In this document: one piece after another, positions 7,855-13,971 of the stretch
Layout: every line of letters begins with the position of its first letter
Numbering within the stretch: the first letter of the stretch is position 1
Source: Methanocorpusculum sp. MCE
GTDB lineage: Archaea; Halobacteriota; Methanomicrobia; Methanomicrobiales; Methanocorpusculaceae
Assembly: GCA_003315675.1 (NCBI GenBank)
Contig: NIZU01000027.1
Location: 1 to 14,454, forward strand
Reading direction: 5' to 3'
DNA length: 14,454 nt
Translations under genes and position numbers: made by a program
Notes under the pieces: generated by a model
Told to the model about the DNA's origin: nothing
Seen by the model: the letters and a program-made list of their open reading frames with translations, nothing else
Databases searched by the model: none

Positions 7855-8235
7855 GGGGTGCGGGAGGGCGACTCCGGCGTGGAGCCCGACGCGGTGGTGA
7901 TATCCTATCTGCTATGGCTCTATAGGTGAACCCTGAACATACGATATTTCCACCGCGTCGGGCTCGCAAATCAGAGATTTGCTCAGCTAAGATCGCCGGC
8001 TTTGCCGTCAATCCGCCTCCGCGCCGGATCGCAAGGCAAATCCTTGCTCTGCTAAGGCTGCCCCAAACGGAGCAGCCCGCAGTCCCCTCCCGCACCCCAT
8101 AATTAGAATAATCTATGGAATATTGGTGATTCATTCTGAAAAGTACGTGACTCACGAGAGCGGTTATCAAGGATCGTGAAAAATGCTCATGGATACTCAT
8201 TATGCGGTATTTCCACTAACTGTCAAATTCAGGTT
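7855..8235 (+). repeat. Dispersed hairpin-rich repeat element, copy 1 (left end incomplete)
   Basis: Shares most of its right 290 bases with the copy at 10780-11404, in the same orientation. It opens with GGGGTGCGGGAGGG (7855-7868), mirrored by CCCTCCCGCACCCC ending at 8098. A perfect 16-bp inverted repeat pairs GAGCCCGACGCGGTGG (7882-7897) with CCACCGCGTCGGGCTC (7950-7965). Then follow small hairpins: GCAAATC-AGA-GATTTGC (7966-7982), CGGC-TTT-GCCG, GCAAGG-CAAAT-CCTTGC and GGCTGC...GCAGCC. An AT-richer tail runs to TCAAATTCAGGTT (8223-8235). The left terminal repeat seen in copy 2 is missing, and the centre is about 150 bases shorter. No transposase is inside, so it resembles a non-autonomous MITE-like element or a structured RNA/DNA locus. 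Confidence 0.8.
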
Positions 8236-8373
8236 GAATCAACAAAATTTACTCCTGTCAGCCGCATTCTGTCACAAACTTTCAGGTGAATGCTGCAGGT
8301 TTTTGCCGGCGACTGCCTTCATCCCTGCAGGGCACCCGCCAACTCTTTATTATTCCCGCACAAACACATAGGC

Positions 8374-9096
8374 ATGAATCCAGAAGGAGAAACCGCAACG
8401 GCGCTGCTCTACCGTATCCTAAAGCGTATCTTCTATCTGGTCGTCCCGATCCTGGTCTACCTAGTTCTGCTCGGTGTTTTCTGGTTCGTGTATCCGCCGC
8501 CGGCAGGTGTATTCACCCTGCCGCCAAGCACGGAGTATCTCGCCCTTATCGGCCTTATGGGCGCGTATCTTGTCCCGCCGTTTGGGAAAGAAACGATCGT
8601 TCCTCTGGCAATTGGTCTGGGCTATCCAATATGGGTCATCTTCCTCGGCGTTGTCGGGATGGACATCGTCACGGCAACATTCGTCTCGTTAAACTTCGAC
8701 TTGCTGCTCAAAGTTCCGCTCGTCGGCAGATGGATCCGGTGGGTCATGCGGACTGCGGATAAGGTGAGGCTTTCAAAGCCGTGGATTGAACAGCTTTCGA
8801 GTGCCGGTCTCCTGCTCTTCATGTATATCCCGCTGCAGGGATCCGGCTCGATCACCTGTTCGGTTCTTGGCCGTCTCCTTGGCTACAAACCTGCAGTCAG
8901 TCTGGGGCTGGTCATTATCGGGAGTGTACTTTCCACCCTGACAGTCGCCGTTGGAGCATCCTCGGTAATCCAGTTATGGTACATTAACCCGCTCTTTGGC
9001 ATTGCCGCCGCAGTGCTCATTTTAGCAGTCATTGTGGTGATCGCATACTTCTGGAGCAGATTCACCAAGAGGTTTTATCGTTCGGAGGGGGTATGA
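8374..9096 (+). CDS. Small multidrug export-like membrane protein (first paralog)
   Basis: A 240-residue polytopic protein resembling the putative small multidrug export family (COG2426-like, from memory). About five to six hydrophobic segments are visible, with two re-entrant-looking motifs: PPFGKETIVPLAIG (68-81) and PLQGSGS (153-159). Transport substrate is unproven for this family. The frame is open to an ATG at 8290, where AGGTGA abuts the ATG too closely. The start at 8374 gives the charged N-terminus expected before the first helix, and TTTATTATT near 8345 could drive a leaderless message. The stop overlaps the next gene by ATGA; the two are clear paralogs (NFDLLLK-P, FMY-P, LWY/F--PL shared). 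Confidence 0.7.
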   Translation: MNPEGETATALLYRILKRIFYLVVPILVYLVLLGVFWFVYPPPAGVFTLPPSTEYLALIGLMGAYLVPPFGKETIVPLAIGLGYPIWVIFLGVVGMDIVTATFVSLNFDLLLKVPLVGRWIRWVMRTADKVRLSKPWIEQLSSAGLLLFMYIPLQGSGSITCSVLGRLLGYKPAVSLGLVIIGSVLSTLTVAVGASSVIQLWYINPLFGIAAAVLILAVIVVIAYFWSRFTKRFYRSEGV

Positions 9097-9776
9097 CCGA
9101 GGAAATATCCCCGTATTACGCCCCTTCACTCCAGATGAGACTGGCGATGACCCTTGGAATGTTCGGGCTTCTTGCTGTTTTCATCATCTGGCTGTTTGCA
9201 TATCTGCCGACCGATCAGTTCATTCTCGGTGTCTCTTTGTTCGCTCTCTACATGGCGCCCGGTGCCGGAAAAGAGAGTGTCGTTCCGGTGATGATGGGAT
9301 TTGGTTTTCCCTGGTGGGTGGTGCTCGCAGGTATCGTCATAATAGATATGACGCTTGCGGTATTGATTTCGTTTAACTTCGATCTGCTGCTGAAGATACC
9401 TATCCTTGGTCAGATTCTGATGTTTTTTACCGGAAAAACAAATAATCTCCTGCAGAGAAAACCATGGATCAAAGGGCTTTCCGTCGGCGGTCTGCTGAAT
9501 TTCATGTATGTTCCTTTCATGGGGTCAAGCGCGATCGACACCTCGATCATCGGACGACTGCTCTCGATCCATCCAAAGATCATCCTCCCGATTGTCTTTG
9601 TGGGCAGCATCCTTGCAACCCTGACGATGGCGTTTGGCGCAAAAGCGATCATCAATCTCTGGTTTGTACATCCGCTGTATGCTGTAGGGGCGGTAGCTGC
9701 AGTGATTGCCGGCGGTGTGCTAATTTATATTGGCTGGAAGAAGTTTACCGCACGCCGGTTTCCAAAAAACGAGTGA
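9093..9776 (+). CDS. Small multidrug export-like membrane protein (second paralog)
   Basis: A 227-residue polytopic protein, tandem paralog of the preceding gene. Matching landmarks are APGAGKESVVPVMMG (55-69), SFNFDLLLKIP (93-103), KPWIKGLSVGGLLNFMYVPFMGSSA (123-147) and LWFVHPLY (189-196). Its ATG lies within the last four bases of the upstream gene (ATGA), after GGAGGGGG, so the two are translated together and may form a heteromer, as paired small transporters sometimes do. That pairing is inference. It ends in a basic tail and converges on the small membrane genes to the right. Confidence 0.7.
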   Translation: MTEEISPYYAPSLQMRLAMTLGMFGLLAVFIIWLFAYLPTDQFILGVSLFALYMAPGAGKESVVPVMMGFGFPWWVVLAGIVIIDMTLAVLISFNFDLLLKIPILGQILMFFTGKTNNLLQRKPWIKGLSVGGLLNFMYVPFMGSSAIDTSIIGRLLSIHPKIILPIVFVGSILATLTMAFGAKAIINLWFVHPLYAVGAVAAVIAGGVLIYIGWKKFTARRFPKNE

Positions 9777-9782
9777 AGGGAG

Positions 9783-10115
9783 TTATTTTTTCAGATAGAT
9801 GATCCAGCCGACTGCAACACCCATAACCGAGGTGATGACGTAGAAGGCAAGGTAAACTAGAGCCGAGTCATTGTAGTAAAGATACAGGGTCGGTATGAAG
9901 GCCATGGCTGCAATGATCGGGTGAAGGATGGCTGTTTTTTGGATGCCACAGATAAGGCCGAAGACAAAACCTGAAACAATGCAGGCAAGGGGATTTATGA
10001 CGAGGAGCAGAAACCAGACCGGGCCGTCTGTCTGAAGAAACAGAGGTGGCAGGAGGTAGTATACGAGAATCAGGAAGATGATTGTGCCGGTAAGAGCGGG
10101 GATGAGCGGTTTCAT
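9783..10115 (-). CDS. Small four-helix membrane protein of unknown function
   Basis: A 110-residue protein made almost wholly of hydrophobic helices (about 5-28, 33-57, 62-81 and 86-107). It ends in the basic YLKK. No conserved motif is recognised. It is the second gene of a minus-strand pair, three bases after the 60-residue gene, and converges on the small multidrug export-like pair with six bases between stops. Function unknown. Confidence 0.65.
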   Translation of the reverse strand: MKPLIPALTGTIIFLILVYYLLPPLFLQTDGPVWFLLLVINPLACIVSGFVFGLICGIQKTAILHPIIAAMAFIPTLYLYYNDSALVYLAFYVITSVMGVAVGWIIYLKK

Positions 10116-10118
10116 GAT

Positions 10119-10301
10119 TTATTTGTTGAAGAGAAGGAGCGCTGCGCCATACATCGTGACCCCGATGGAGAGCATGAGGATCGCTGATTCCGGCTGTATT
10201 TTGTGCATGAGAGATAACACGAGCACCGCAATTCCCATTGCAAGACCCACGGCCGTGCAGATGAGTCTTGGGTGGTTGACCGGTATATGTTCCTGTGTCA
10301 T
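10119..10301 (-). CDS. Small two-helix membrane protein of unknown function
   Basis: A 60-residue protein with two hydrophobic helices (about 13-32 and 40-57) joined by a polar HKIQPES turn, and a short polar N-terminus. It starts the pair with the four-helix protein, so the two may act together. A nearby out-of-frame ATG just upstream would give a 147-residue hydrophilic product unlike a membrane protein; it is not preferred. The upstream stretch contains CATATG on both sides of a pyrimidine tract (10309-10330), a possible operator or TATA region. Confidence 0.55.
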   Translation of the reverse strand: MTQEHIPVNHPRLICTAVGLAMGIAVLVLSLMHKIQPESAILMLSIGVTMYGAALLLFNK

Positions 10302-10421
10302 GGATATTCATATGTTCCTTCTTCCATATGAAAAGAACGGGATTTTGTGGATGATCGGATCATGATGATATCCGGAACCTCCGGGGTATCTGCGCTCTCC
10401 GTCATCTGCCGGGATAATTCG

Positions 10422-10483
10422 CGGGTACGGCAGGTACCCGGGACACACTGAAGCAGGAAAACCATTCAAATGGAGTGGTTTCC
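10422..10483. other. Hairpin-rich non-coding stretch before the tRNA gene
   Basis: CGGGTAC (10422-10428) pairs with GTACCCG (10434-10440) across GGCAG. Then GGAAAACCA (10456-10464) pairs with TGGTTTCC (10476-10483) with one bulge. There is no convincing protein gene between 10302 and 10554. A small RNA or termination region is possible, but nothing decides it. Confidence 0.3.
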
Positions 10484-10500
10484 AGCCGACGAAAACGGTG

Positions 10501-10511
10501 GCTTTATATCG
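10501..10511 (+). promoter_or_regulatory. TATA box of tRNA-Arg
   Basis: GCTTTATATCG contains the archaeal box A core TTTATAT at 10503-10509, about 50 bases before the mature tRNA. Transcription would start near 10530, leaving a leader of about 25 bases for 5' processing. The stretch between the TATA box and the tRNA contains a small GCAC-TTAGT-GTGC hairpin. Confidence 0.65.
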
Positions 10512-10554
10512 TTCGAAAGGCTATGTAGTAGAGCACTTAGTGTGCAAAGCACAG

Positions 10555-10626
10555 GTCCCGGTAGGGTAGAGGATATCCTAGAAGCCTGCGGAGCTTTTGA
10601 CCGGGGTTCAAGTCCCCGCCGGGACG
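10555..10626 (+). tRNA. tRNA-Arg, anticodon GCG
   Basis: A 72-base cloverleaf. The acceptor GTCCCGG (10555-10561) pairs with CCGGGAC, followed by discriminator G73. The D arm has A14, G18-G19 and A21 in the expected places, with a T-T mismatch at 13-22. The anticodon stem GAAGC/GCTTT encloses loop CTGCGGA, giving anticodon GCG (reads CGC/CGU, arginine). The T arm is CGGGG-TTCAAGT-CCCCG. The 3' CCA is not encoded and no intron is seen. Isotype is read from the anticodon only. Confidence 0.93.
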
Positions 10627-10631
10627 TATCA

Positions 10632-10678
10632 GCCGATCCGTTTGGGATCGGCAGCGTCCATTTTTTGTATACTTTTTT
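10632..10678 (+). terminator. tRNA-Arg terminator
   Basis: GCCGATCC (10632-10639), loop GTTTG, GGATCGGC (10645-10652) form a perfect 8-bp hairpin starting five bases after the tRNA. T6 tracts follow at 10661-10666 and 10673-10678. This is an unusually bacterial-looking terminator for an archaeon; the U tracts alone would suffice. Confidence 0.75.
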
Positions 10679-10779
10679 GTGTTGTTTTGCGCTCAGATAT
10701 TATGATTTATCATGCTGTCAGCAGTGAATCGGATTGAGGCAGGTTAGAGAGCTAATTAAAAGGCGTTCGATTTTCCAGA

Positions 10780-11404
10780 AACCTGAATCTGACTGTTGAC
10801 AAATAGACTTCTCCAATGTCTCATTTCTTTTTTTTTGAATACGGGGTGCGGGAGGGAGACTCCGGGTTGGCTGCTGAAAGCGGCTAATCTCAGTTGAGCA
10901 AACCGCAGGTTTGCGAGCCCGAAACGGTGAAAATATCCTATCTGCTGTGCTTCAGTGGGCCCTATATATTTCCGGGTACTTCGATGGAGATGGAATATTC
11001 AGATATTACGTACGCTGTGTTGTACACCCAACACCTCCCAAACCCTTCTTTTCTGACTATTTAACAACAGATTAGCTGGGCAGAACGTTAACGTGAGCCT
11101 TGGACCTAAGATATTTCCACCGCGTCGGGCTCGCAAACCTTCGGTTTGCTCAGCTAAGATCGCCGGCTTTGCCGTCAATCCGCCTCCGCACCGGATCGCA
11201 AGGCAAATCCTTGCTCCGCTAAGGCCGCCCCCAACGGGGCAGCCCGCAGTCCCCTCCCGCACCCCATAATTAGAAAAATCTATGGAATATTGGTGATTCA
11301 TTCTGAAAAGTACGTGACTCACGAGAGCTTTTATCAAGGCTTATGAAAAAAATGTTCCGGGATACTCATTATGTGGTATTACCACTCACTATCAAATTCA
11401 GGTT
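10780..11404 (+). repeat. Dispersed hairpin-rich repeat element, copy 2 (near complete, 625 bp)
   Basis: Outer terminal inverted repeats match at 12 of 13 bases: AACCTGAATCTGA (10780-10792) against TCAAATTCAGGTT (11392-11404). An inner GC-rich pair is GGGGTGCGGGAGGG (10843-10856) with CCCTCCCGCACCCC ending at 11265. Long imperfect arms of about 58 bases pair 10880-10937 with 11110-11167. Within each arm sits the hairpin GCAAACC-NNN-GGTTTGC, with loops GCA (10905-10907) and TTC (11140-11142). The central loop of about 170 bases is AT-rich and contains GTGTTG-TACACC-CAACAC. No target duplication is obvious. The right end lies 13 bases past the MutY-like reading frame, and the left end follows the tRNA terminator. 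Confidence 0.82.
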
Positions 11405-11417
11405 GAAAAAGAGAGAG

Positions 11418-11602
11418 TCATCCCTGACGGGCATCGCTTTCATCCAGCGATCGACCGGACAAACGGTAATATGTTTCCGACTCCCGAACAAAGAATCCCT
11501 CGCCTGCCATTTTCTCCATGATCCCCCTGACTCGTGCGGGCTCCTCGTTCATTTCTTTCGCAAAGACATCCGGGCTCCCACTTTTTTGTTCAAGCATTTT
11601 TT
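11418..11602 (-). pseudogene. Out-of-frame C-terminal winged-helix domain of the MutY-like gene
   Basis: From the A6 run (T6 at 11597-11602 on the plus strand) the -1 frame reads MLEQKSGSPDVFAKEMNEEP and continues with a helix-turn-helix/wing pattern ending EGFFVRESETYYRLSGR before a TGA at 11418. Related glycosylases continue from RGxxL directly into such a domain, so one missing A in AAAAAA would restore a protein of about 297 residues. The repeat element ends 13 bases beyond this stop. Confidence 0.65.
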
Positions 11603-12310
11603 CAAAACACTGCCGCGGATCTTCCGGCCGGAGCCCTCGAAGATCTTCTGTTTCGTGTAATGGCGGCTCCGCTGATTCGGATTTTTCACCGATGCTTTCA
11701 GTGCAGTTCCGAGATCCATCAGGGCCCAGTACCATTCGCGGGCATTCAAAGGAAGCATGGATGCGACGAGAGGGAGCAGTTCGCAATCGTCCACGATCCG
11801 GTCATCATCAAAAAAGTAATGGATGAACACTCTCCTGATGTTCGTTTCGATGAATACGACCGGGCGGTTGAACGCGAACGCCGCGATCGAACAGGAAGTG
11901 GCAGGCCCGATACCCGGGAGGGTCGCGAGGACTGCAGGTTCCTCCGGGACCGTTCCGTTGTATTCATCCACAATAATGCCGGCAAGTTTTTGGAGATTCA
12001 AAGCCCTGCGGTTGTACCCCATCCCCTGCCATGCGGCGAGAAGATCTGCCTGTTCCGCTGCGGCAAGCGCAGCAAAATCGGGAAACCGTTCGATGAACTT
12101 CGGATAGATCACCGCTACCCGCGGGACCTGGGTATGCTGGAGCATAACTTCGGAGACAACGATTTTGTACGGGTCCCTAGTGTGCCGCCACTCCATATCG
12201 TGCCGGCCCTTCGCTTCGTAAAACGCCATCACATGCTGCTGAAAATCCGCAACAAGCGAGGGCGTGATACCCTCGTCCCTAAACCGGGTCCGAAGATCGG
12301 AGACGAGCAT
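11549..12310 (-). CDS. MutY-like HhH-GPD DNA glycosylase without Fe-S loop (frameshifted)
   Basis: A 253-residue product of the A/G-specific adenine glycosylase/endonuclease III superfamily, expected to excise mispaired or damaged bases. Visible are SEVMLQHTQV (53-62) with Glu54 at the MutY catalytic glutamate position, WQGMGYNRRA (94-103) and the helix-hairpin-helix LPGIGPAT (131-138). ETNIRRV (155-161) has Glu where MutY and Nth have the catalytic Asp. ALMDLG (196-201) is followed by KASVKNPNQRS, with no CxnC iron-sulfur loop and no MutY Nudix domain. The frame leaves the family pattern after VLKK (residue 238) and stops at 11549; the natural C-terminus continues in the -1 frame. The ATG lies two bases past the phoU-like stop (operon). 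This may be a pseudogene, a sequence error or a recoded gene. Confidence 0.75.
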   Translation of the reverse strand: MLVSDLRTRFRDEGITPSLVADFQQHVMAFYEAKGRHDMEWRHTRDPYKIVVSEVMLQHTQVPRVAVIYPKFIERFPDFAALAAAEQADLLAAWQGMGYNRRALNLQKLAGIIVDEYNGTVPEEPAVLATLPGIGPATSCSIAAFAFNRPVVFIETNIRRVFIHYFFDDDRIVDDCELLPLVASMLPLNAREWYWALMDLGTALKASVKNPNQRSRHYTKQKIFEGSGRKIRGSVLKKCLNKKVGARMSLRKK

Positions 12311-12312
12311 CG

Positions 12313-13314
12313 TTACTGCGAGACCATGCGGTTGATCAGGATCTCGGCGATATCGGAACTGTATTCGGTTATTCTGTGAAGGCTTTGGGTGATCTGCGTT
12401 ACTGCGACCGCCTCAGGGACCCGCATTTTGCGAACCGAGTCTGCAAGACCATGATGCTTTGGTCCCATATCCTCCACCTCGGTGATGATCCTATTTGCTC
12501 CAGAGATACTCCCGGAGTATATAGCTTGTATGCTTTTATTGAAGATATCGAGTGAAGACTCGCTCATCTCAGTCAGTTTCATAATGAGCATTCTGTCGAC
12601 GCCTTTTTCGATCAGAGTCATTGCCGCTTCGGCGATCAGGACTGTGTGGTCACCTACCCGTTCAATGATCCGCGATATCTGATAATAAGTCGCGGCGATG
12701 CCCGGCGTAATACCCATTTTTAAAGAAAGAGACGGGTTTTCTACGATCAGGGAAAACTGGCGGTGGATCAGCCAGTGCAGGCGGTCGACATCCGTGTCTC
12801 TTGCAACGACGTCCTCGGCAAGATCGAGCCTTCCCTGCTCGAGAGCGTTGAGTGCATCTTCATGCATGCCTTTCACAATCACATACATCCGGCGGATGGT
12901 ATTCTCAAACGGCATCTCTGTCGGATTGAGGATGTCTTTGAGAACGATACTGTTGTCAGCCTCTTCCGAAACTTCCTGCCCGATCGTCATCTGCGTAAAT
13001 TTCCGCACTACCATCCGGACCTTCGGGGGGATTCTGCCGGCCGACGTGATCTTTATCGTGGTAAATCCGGAGATGTATGCGCCGATAAGGGAGCGCAGAA
13101 GCATGGTCGGGTCCGGATAATCCTTGAGTCCGAACTCCTTTGTCCTTGCCGTGCTGTCGTAATGCATATTCGGCGTGATAAGCAGAGTGCCGTCAGCCTG
13201 GGACACCACGCCCAGGGGATCGTTTTTCTGAATATTTCTCTCGCGTATCCACCCTTTCGGGAGAGACAATACATAGGATGACCCCCCCGTCATCTGAACT
13301 TTCCGGATTTCCAT
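12313..13314 (-). CDS. Archaeal PhoU-domain regulator with N-terminal AbrB-like domain
   Basis: A 333-residue cytosolic protein. The N-terminus (1-48: RKVQMTGGSSYVLSLPKGWIRERNIQKNDPLGV) is an AbrB/SpoVT-type swapped-hairpin DNA-binding domain. Two PhoU-like three-helix repeats follow: the first carries RIIERVGDHTVLIAE (215-229) with the metal-binding ExxxD pattern, and the second has the weaker RITEYSSDIAE (314-324). This architecture is typical of archaeal phosphate-uptake regulators, which are thought to sense phosphate transport and may bind DNA directly. No pst genes are nearby, so the target is unknown. AGGTGA at 13325-13330, ten bases before the ATG, supports the start. It is first in an operon with the MutY-like gene, two bases downstream. 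Confidence 0.88.
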   Translation of the reverse strand: MEIRKVQMTGGSSYVLSLPKGWIRERNIQKNDPLGVVSQADGTLLITPNMHYDSTARTKEFGLKDYPDPTMLLRSLIGAYISGFTTIKITSAGRIPPKVRMVVRKFTQMTIGQEVSEEADNSIVLKDILNPTEMPFENTIRRMYVIVKGMHEDALNALEQGRLDLAEDVVARDTDVDRLHWLIHRQFSLIVENPSLSLKMGITPGIAATYYQISRIIERVGDHTVLIAEAAMTLIEKGVDRMLIMKLTEMSESSLDIFNKSIQAIYSGSISGANRIITEVEDMGPKHHGLADSVRKMRVPEAVAVTQITQSLHRITEYSSDIAEILINRMVSQ

Positions 13315-13351
13315 TCAATACATATTCACCTGCCCGGTATTTAATCTCTGT

Positions 13352-13364
13352 GAAAATCTATAGA
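13352..13364 (-). promoter_or_regulatory. Possible TATA box of the phoU-like operon
   Basis: The minus strand reads CTCTATAGATTTTC here, about 45 bases before the ATG. Transcription near 13336 would place the AGGTGA site in a leader of about 20 bases. Confidence 0.35.
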
Positions 13365-13382
13365 GATATCATAGGTCAATTG

Positions 13383-13415
13383 AAATTATGAGTGAATATA
13401 GTTAAATCATAATTT
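13383..13415. promoter_or_regulatory. AT-rich inverted repeat upstream of the phoU-like gene
   Basis: AAATTATGA (13383-13391) and TCATAATTT (13407-13415) are perfect 9-base arms around a 15-base AT spacer, placed just upstream of the presumed TATA box. This could be an operator, possibly for the AbrB domain of the adjacent protein (inference). No gene is evident between 13315 and 13485. Confidence 0.4.
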
Positions 13416-13485
13416 ACTCAATCTATGTCGAATATCACTATACCAGCACGTCTCCTATCCGATTATGGTTATGAAAAGAAAAACC

Positions 13486-13971
13486 ATGAGAATATCTATC
13501 AACCCATTTTTTAACGCGAATCATGATTTAAGGAAGATTGGCTACATCCCTACCCCCTCACCCCCCCCAAAAAAAGAAGAATACCCATTATTCATTGACG
13601 TTTTTTTTTAATTTACACTCTGTTTTGAATCGTTTTCACCTGATAGATATTATAACAAAATGCAGCCAGCATATTTTTCACTCGTACTCTTTGCAGCGTT
13701 GTTACCTTCACCAACCCTGCATGAAAAACATGAGAATATCTATCAACCCATTTTTTAACGCGAATCATGATTTAAGGAAGATTGGCTACATCCCTACCCC
13801 CTCACCCCCCCAAAAAAAGAAAAATACCCATTATTCCTTGACGTTTTTTTTAATTTACACTCTGTTTTGAATCGTTTTCACCTGATAGATATTATAACAA
13901 AATGCAGCCAGCATATTTTTCACTCGTACTCTTTGCAGCGTTGTTACCTTCACCAACCCTGCATGAAAAAC
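13486..13971. repeat. Tandem duplication, two units of 244 and 242 bp
   Basis: Unit 1 (13486-13729) and unit 2 (13730-13971) both run from ATGAGAATATCTATC to CTGCATGAAAAAC. They differ mainly in homopolymers (C8 versus C7, T9 versus T8) and two substitutions. Each contains about 127 non-coding bases with a C-tract next to A7, and then the last 38 codons of the transposase. The near identity indicates a recent duplication, or possibly an assembly artefact. Confidence 0.9.
13613..13729 (-). pseudogene. Duplicated 3' fragment of the IS5-type transposase
   Basis: Encodes VFHAGLVKVTTLQRVRVKNM and the rest of the transposase C-terminus to its stop, 38 residues identical to the end of the neighbouring gene. 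It lacks a start and the catalytic part, so it is a non-functional remnant produced by the tandem duplication. Confidence 0.85.

Noticed and set aside
7855..8098. CRISPR array
   Set aside because: The repeated motifs are hairpins with short loops and irregular spacing, not equal repeats with unique spacers.
7775..8200. N-terminal extension of the isomerase-like gene to 8200
   Set aside because: It translates the repeat element, has no family similarity, and the ATG at 7774 gives the normal N-terminus.
8286..8762. Alternative 158-residue plus-strand ORF over the first transporter
   Set aside because: Different frame from a clear membrane protein; arginine-rich shadow composition.
10521..10554. 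Degenerate second tRNA before tRNA-Arg
   Set aside because: The GTAGAGCAC segment resembles a D arm, but no cloverleaf can be completed; treated as leader.
10999..11337. 112-residue ORF inside repeat copy 2, conserved in copy 1
   Set aside because: Nearly all differences between copies change the amino acid (Y/F, S/P, W/G, S/G, R/G, R/C), so the frame is not under protein selection.
7855..11404. Composite transposon bounded by two insertion sequences
   Set aside because: Neither repeat copy encodes a transposase and copy 1 lacks one end; called a repeat element instead.
11582..11602. Programmed -1 frameshift in the MutY-like gene
   Set aside because: The slip site G AAA AAA T is a poor match to X XXY YYZ and no downstream stimulatory structure was evident; an indel is simpler, though not excluded.
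11534..12379. 281-residue plus-strand ORF
   Set aside because: Antisense shadow of the MutY-like gene; low-complexity composition and no family features.
13538..13870. 110-residue plus-strand ORF across the duplication
   Set aside because: Reads homopolymers and the antisense of the transposase tail; a product of the duplicated sequence.
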